Assembly (NCBI GenBank): GCA_002118135.1
Contig: BDIU01000123.1
Span: forward strand, 248,001-312,000
Reading direction: 5' to 3'
Length of the DNA stretch: 64,000 nucleotides
Source: Trebouxia sp. TZW2008
Lineage: Eukaryota > Chlorophyta > Trebouxiophyceae > Trebouxiales > Trebouxiaceae
Part shown: positions 63,667 to 64,000 of the stretch, piece by piece
How positions within the stretch are numbered: position 1 is the first letter of the stretch
Layout: each line of letters begins with the position of its first letter
Notes under the pieces: model-generated
Database searches by the model: none
The model's input: only the letters and a program-made list of their open reading frames with translations
Told to the model about the DNA's origin: nothing
Translations under genes and position numbers: made by a program

Positions 63667-63969
63667 TTAGTGGATGGCGCCATTGACACCGTTGGGGAAA
63701 AAACCACCGGGCTTGGATGCGCTGCCCAAGTACACAATGGCTAGAACCTCAGGAGCAGTGCGGGAGAAGGCGATGTTGTATGCACCGGATGGGACAATGG
63801 TCTCAACACCGTCTGTGACCAGACCCTCATCAGCATAGTTGGGTGGAGTGGTTCCGCTGGCCATGGCAGAAACGTTGCCACGCAGGGATGAAACAGTGTC
63901 GACTGCGTCTAGGACAGTCACACCGTATCCAGTGTCTTGGTCGCCATTGTCAAACAGAGTCTTACGGAT
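63667..63969 (-). CDS. Last exon of an unrecognised gene, runs off the window
   Basis: A strong acceptor (CTTTGGTGCAG) precedes position 63969. The exon encodes 100 residues to a TAA at 63669-63667. It is Gly/Ser/Thr-rich and balanced in composition (motifs GYGVTVLDAVDTVSS, IVPSGAYNIAFSR and FFPNGVNGAIH) and looks like a folded or secreted domain. I do not recognise the family. The upstream exons lie beyond the window; the Met at 63999 is probably intronic. Confidence 0.6.
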   Translation of the reverse strand: MRKTLFDNGDQDTGYGVTVLDAVDTVSSLRGNVSAMASGTTPPNYADEGLVTDGVETIVPSGAYNIAFSRTAPEVLAIVYLGSASKPGGFFPNGVNGAIH

Positions 63970-64000
63970 CTGCACCAAAGGCACACACTTAGCTTGCAAT

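Overview
This is nuclear DNA from an intron-rich eukaryote. The most likely source is a green alga, possibly a trebouxiophyte. That placement is inferred from plant-like PRMT5, sorbitol dehydrogenase and Brr2 proteins, from GT-AG introns ending in TGCAG, and from TGTAA-type polyadenylation signals near several stops. No mobile element, rRNA, tRNA or prokaryotic feature was found.

Layout. (1) 481-21965, minus: the U5 snRNP helicase Brr2. I assembled 33 exons by hand with consistent phases, giving 2171 residues. (2) 22966-25137, minus: a TylF-like SAM methyltransferase with a probable N-terminal membrane anchor. (3) About 25.9-26.59 kb, plus: a CPFC glutaredoxin, probably membrane-anchored. (4) 27177-42493, minus: a very large LRR plus IQ-motif protein (LRRIQ-like). 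(5) About 42.7-45.73 kb, plus: an AKAP7/ASCC1-type 2H phosphoesterase, divergent from the LRR/IQ gene. (6) 46447-54221, plus: protein arginine methyltransferase 5, 9 exons, 674 residues. (7) 56178-62262, plus: an organelle-targeted sorbitol (polyol) dehydrogenase, 8 exons, 383 residues. (8) 63667 to the window end, minus: the last exon of an unrecognised gene.

The genes are not a pathway; they are ordinary housekeeping genes. The striking feature is in their introns. Next to many exons lie direct, head-to-tail, decayed copies of the exon edge together with its splice site (ghost exons). Some exons have one copy; one PRMT5 exon has six, and an LRR exon has at least five. In several unrelated arrays the repeat unit is about 157-164 bp. 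Only the copy joined to the rest of the exon fits the conserved protein. The genome therefore appears to lengthen introns by repeated tandem duplication across exon-intron junctions, leaving arrays of decoy splice sites. Two pentanucleotide (GCACR) arrays start directly at 5' splice sites in two different genes and may belong to the same phenomenon.
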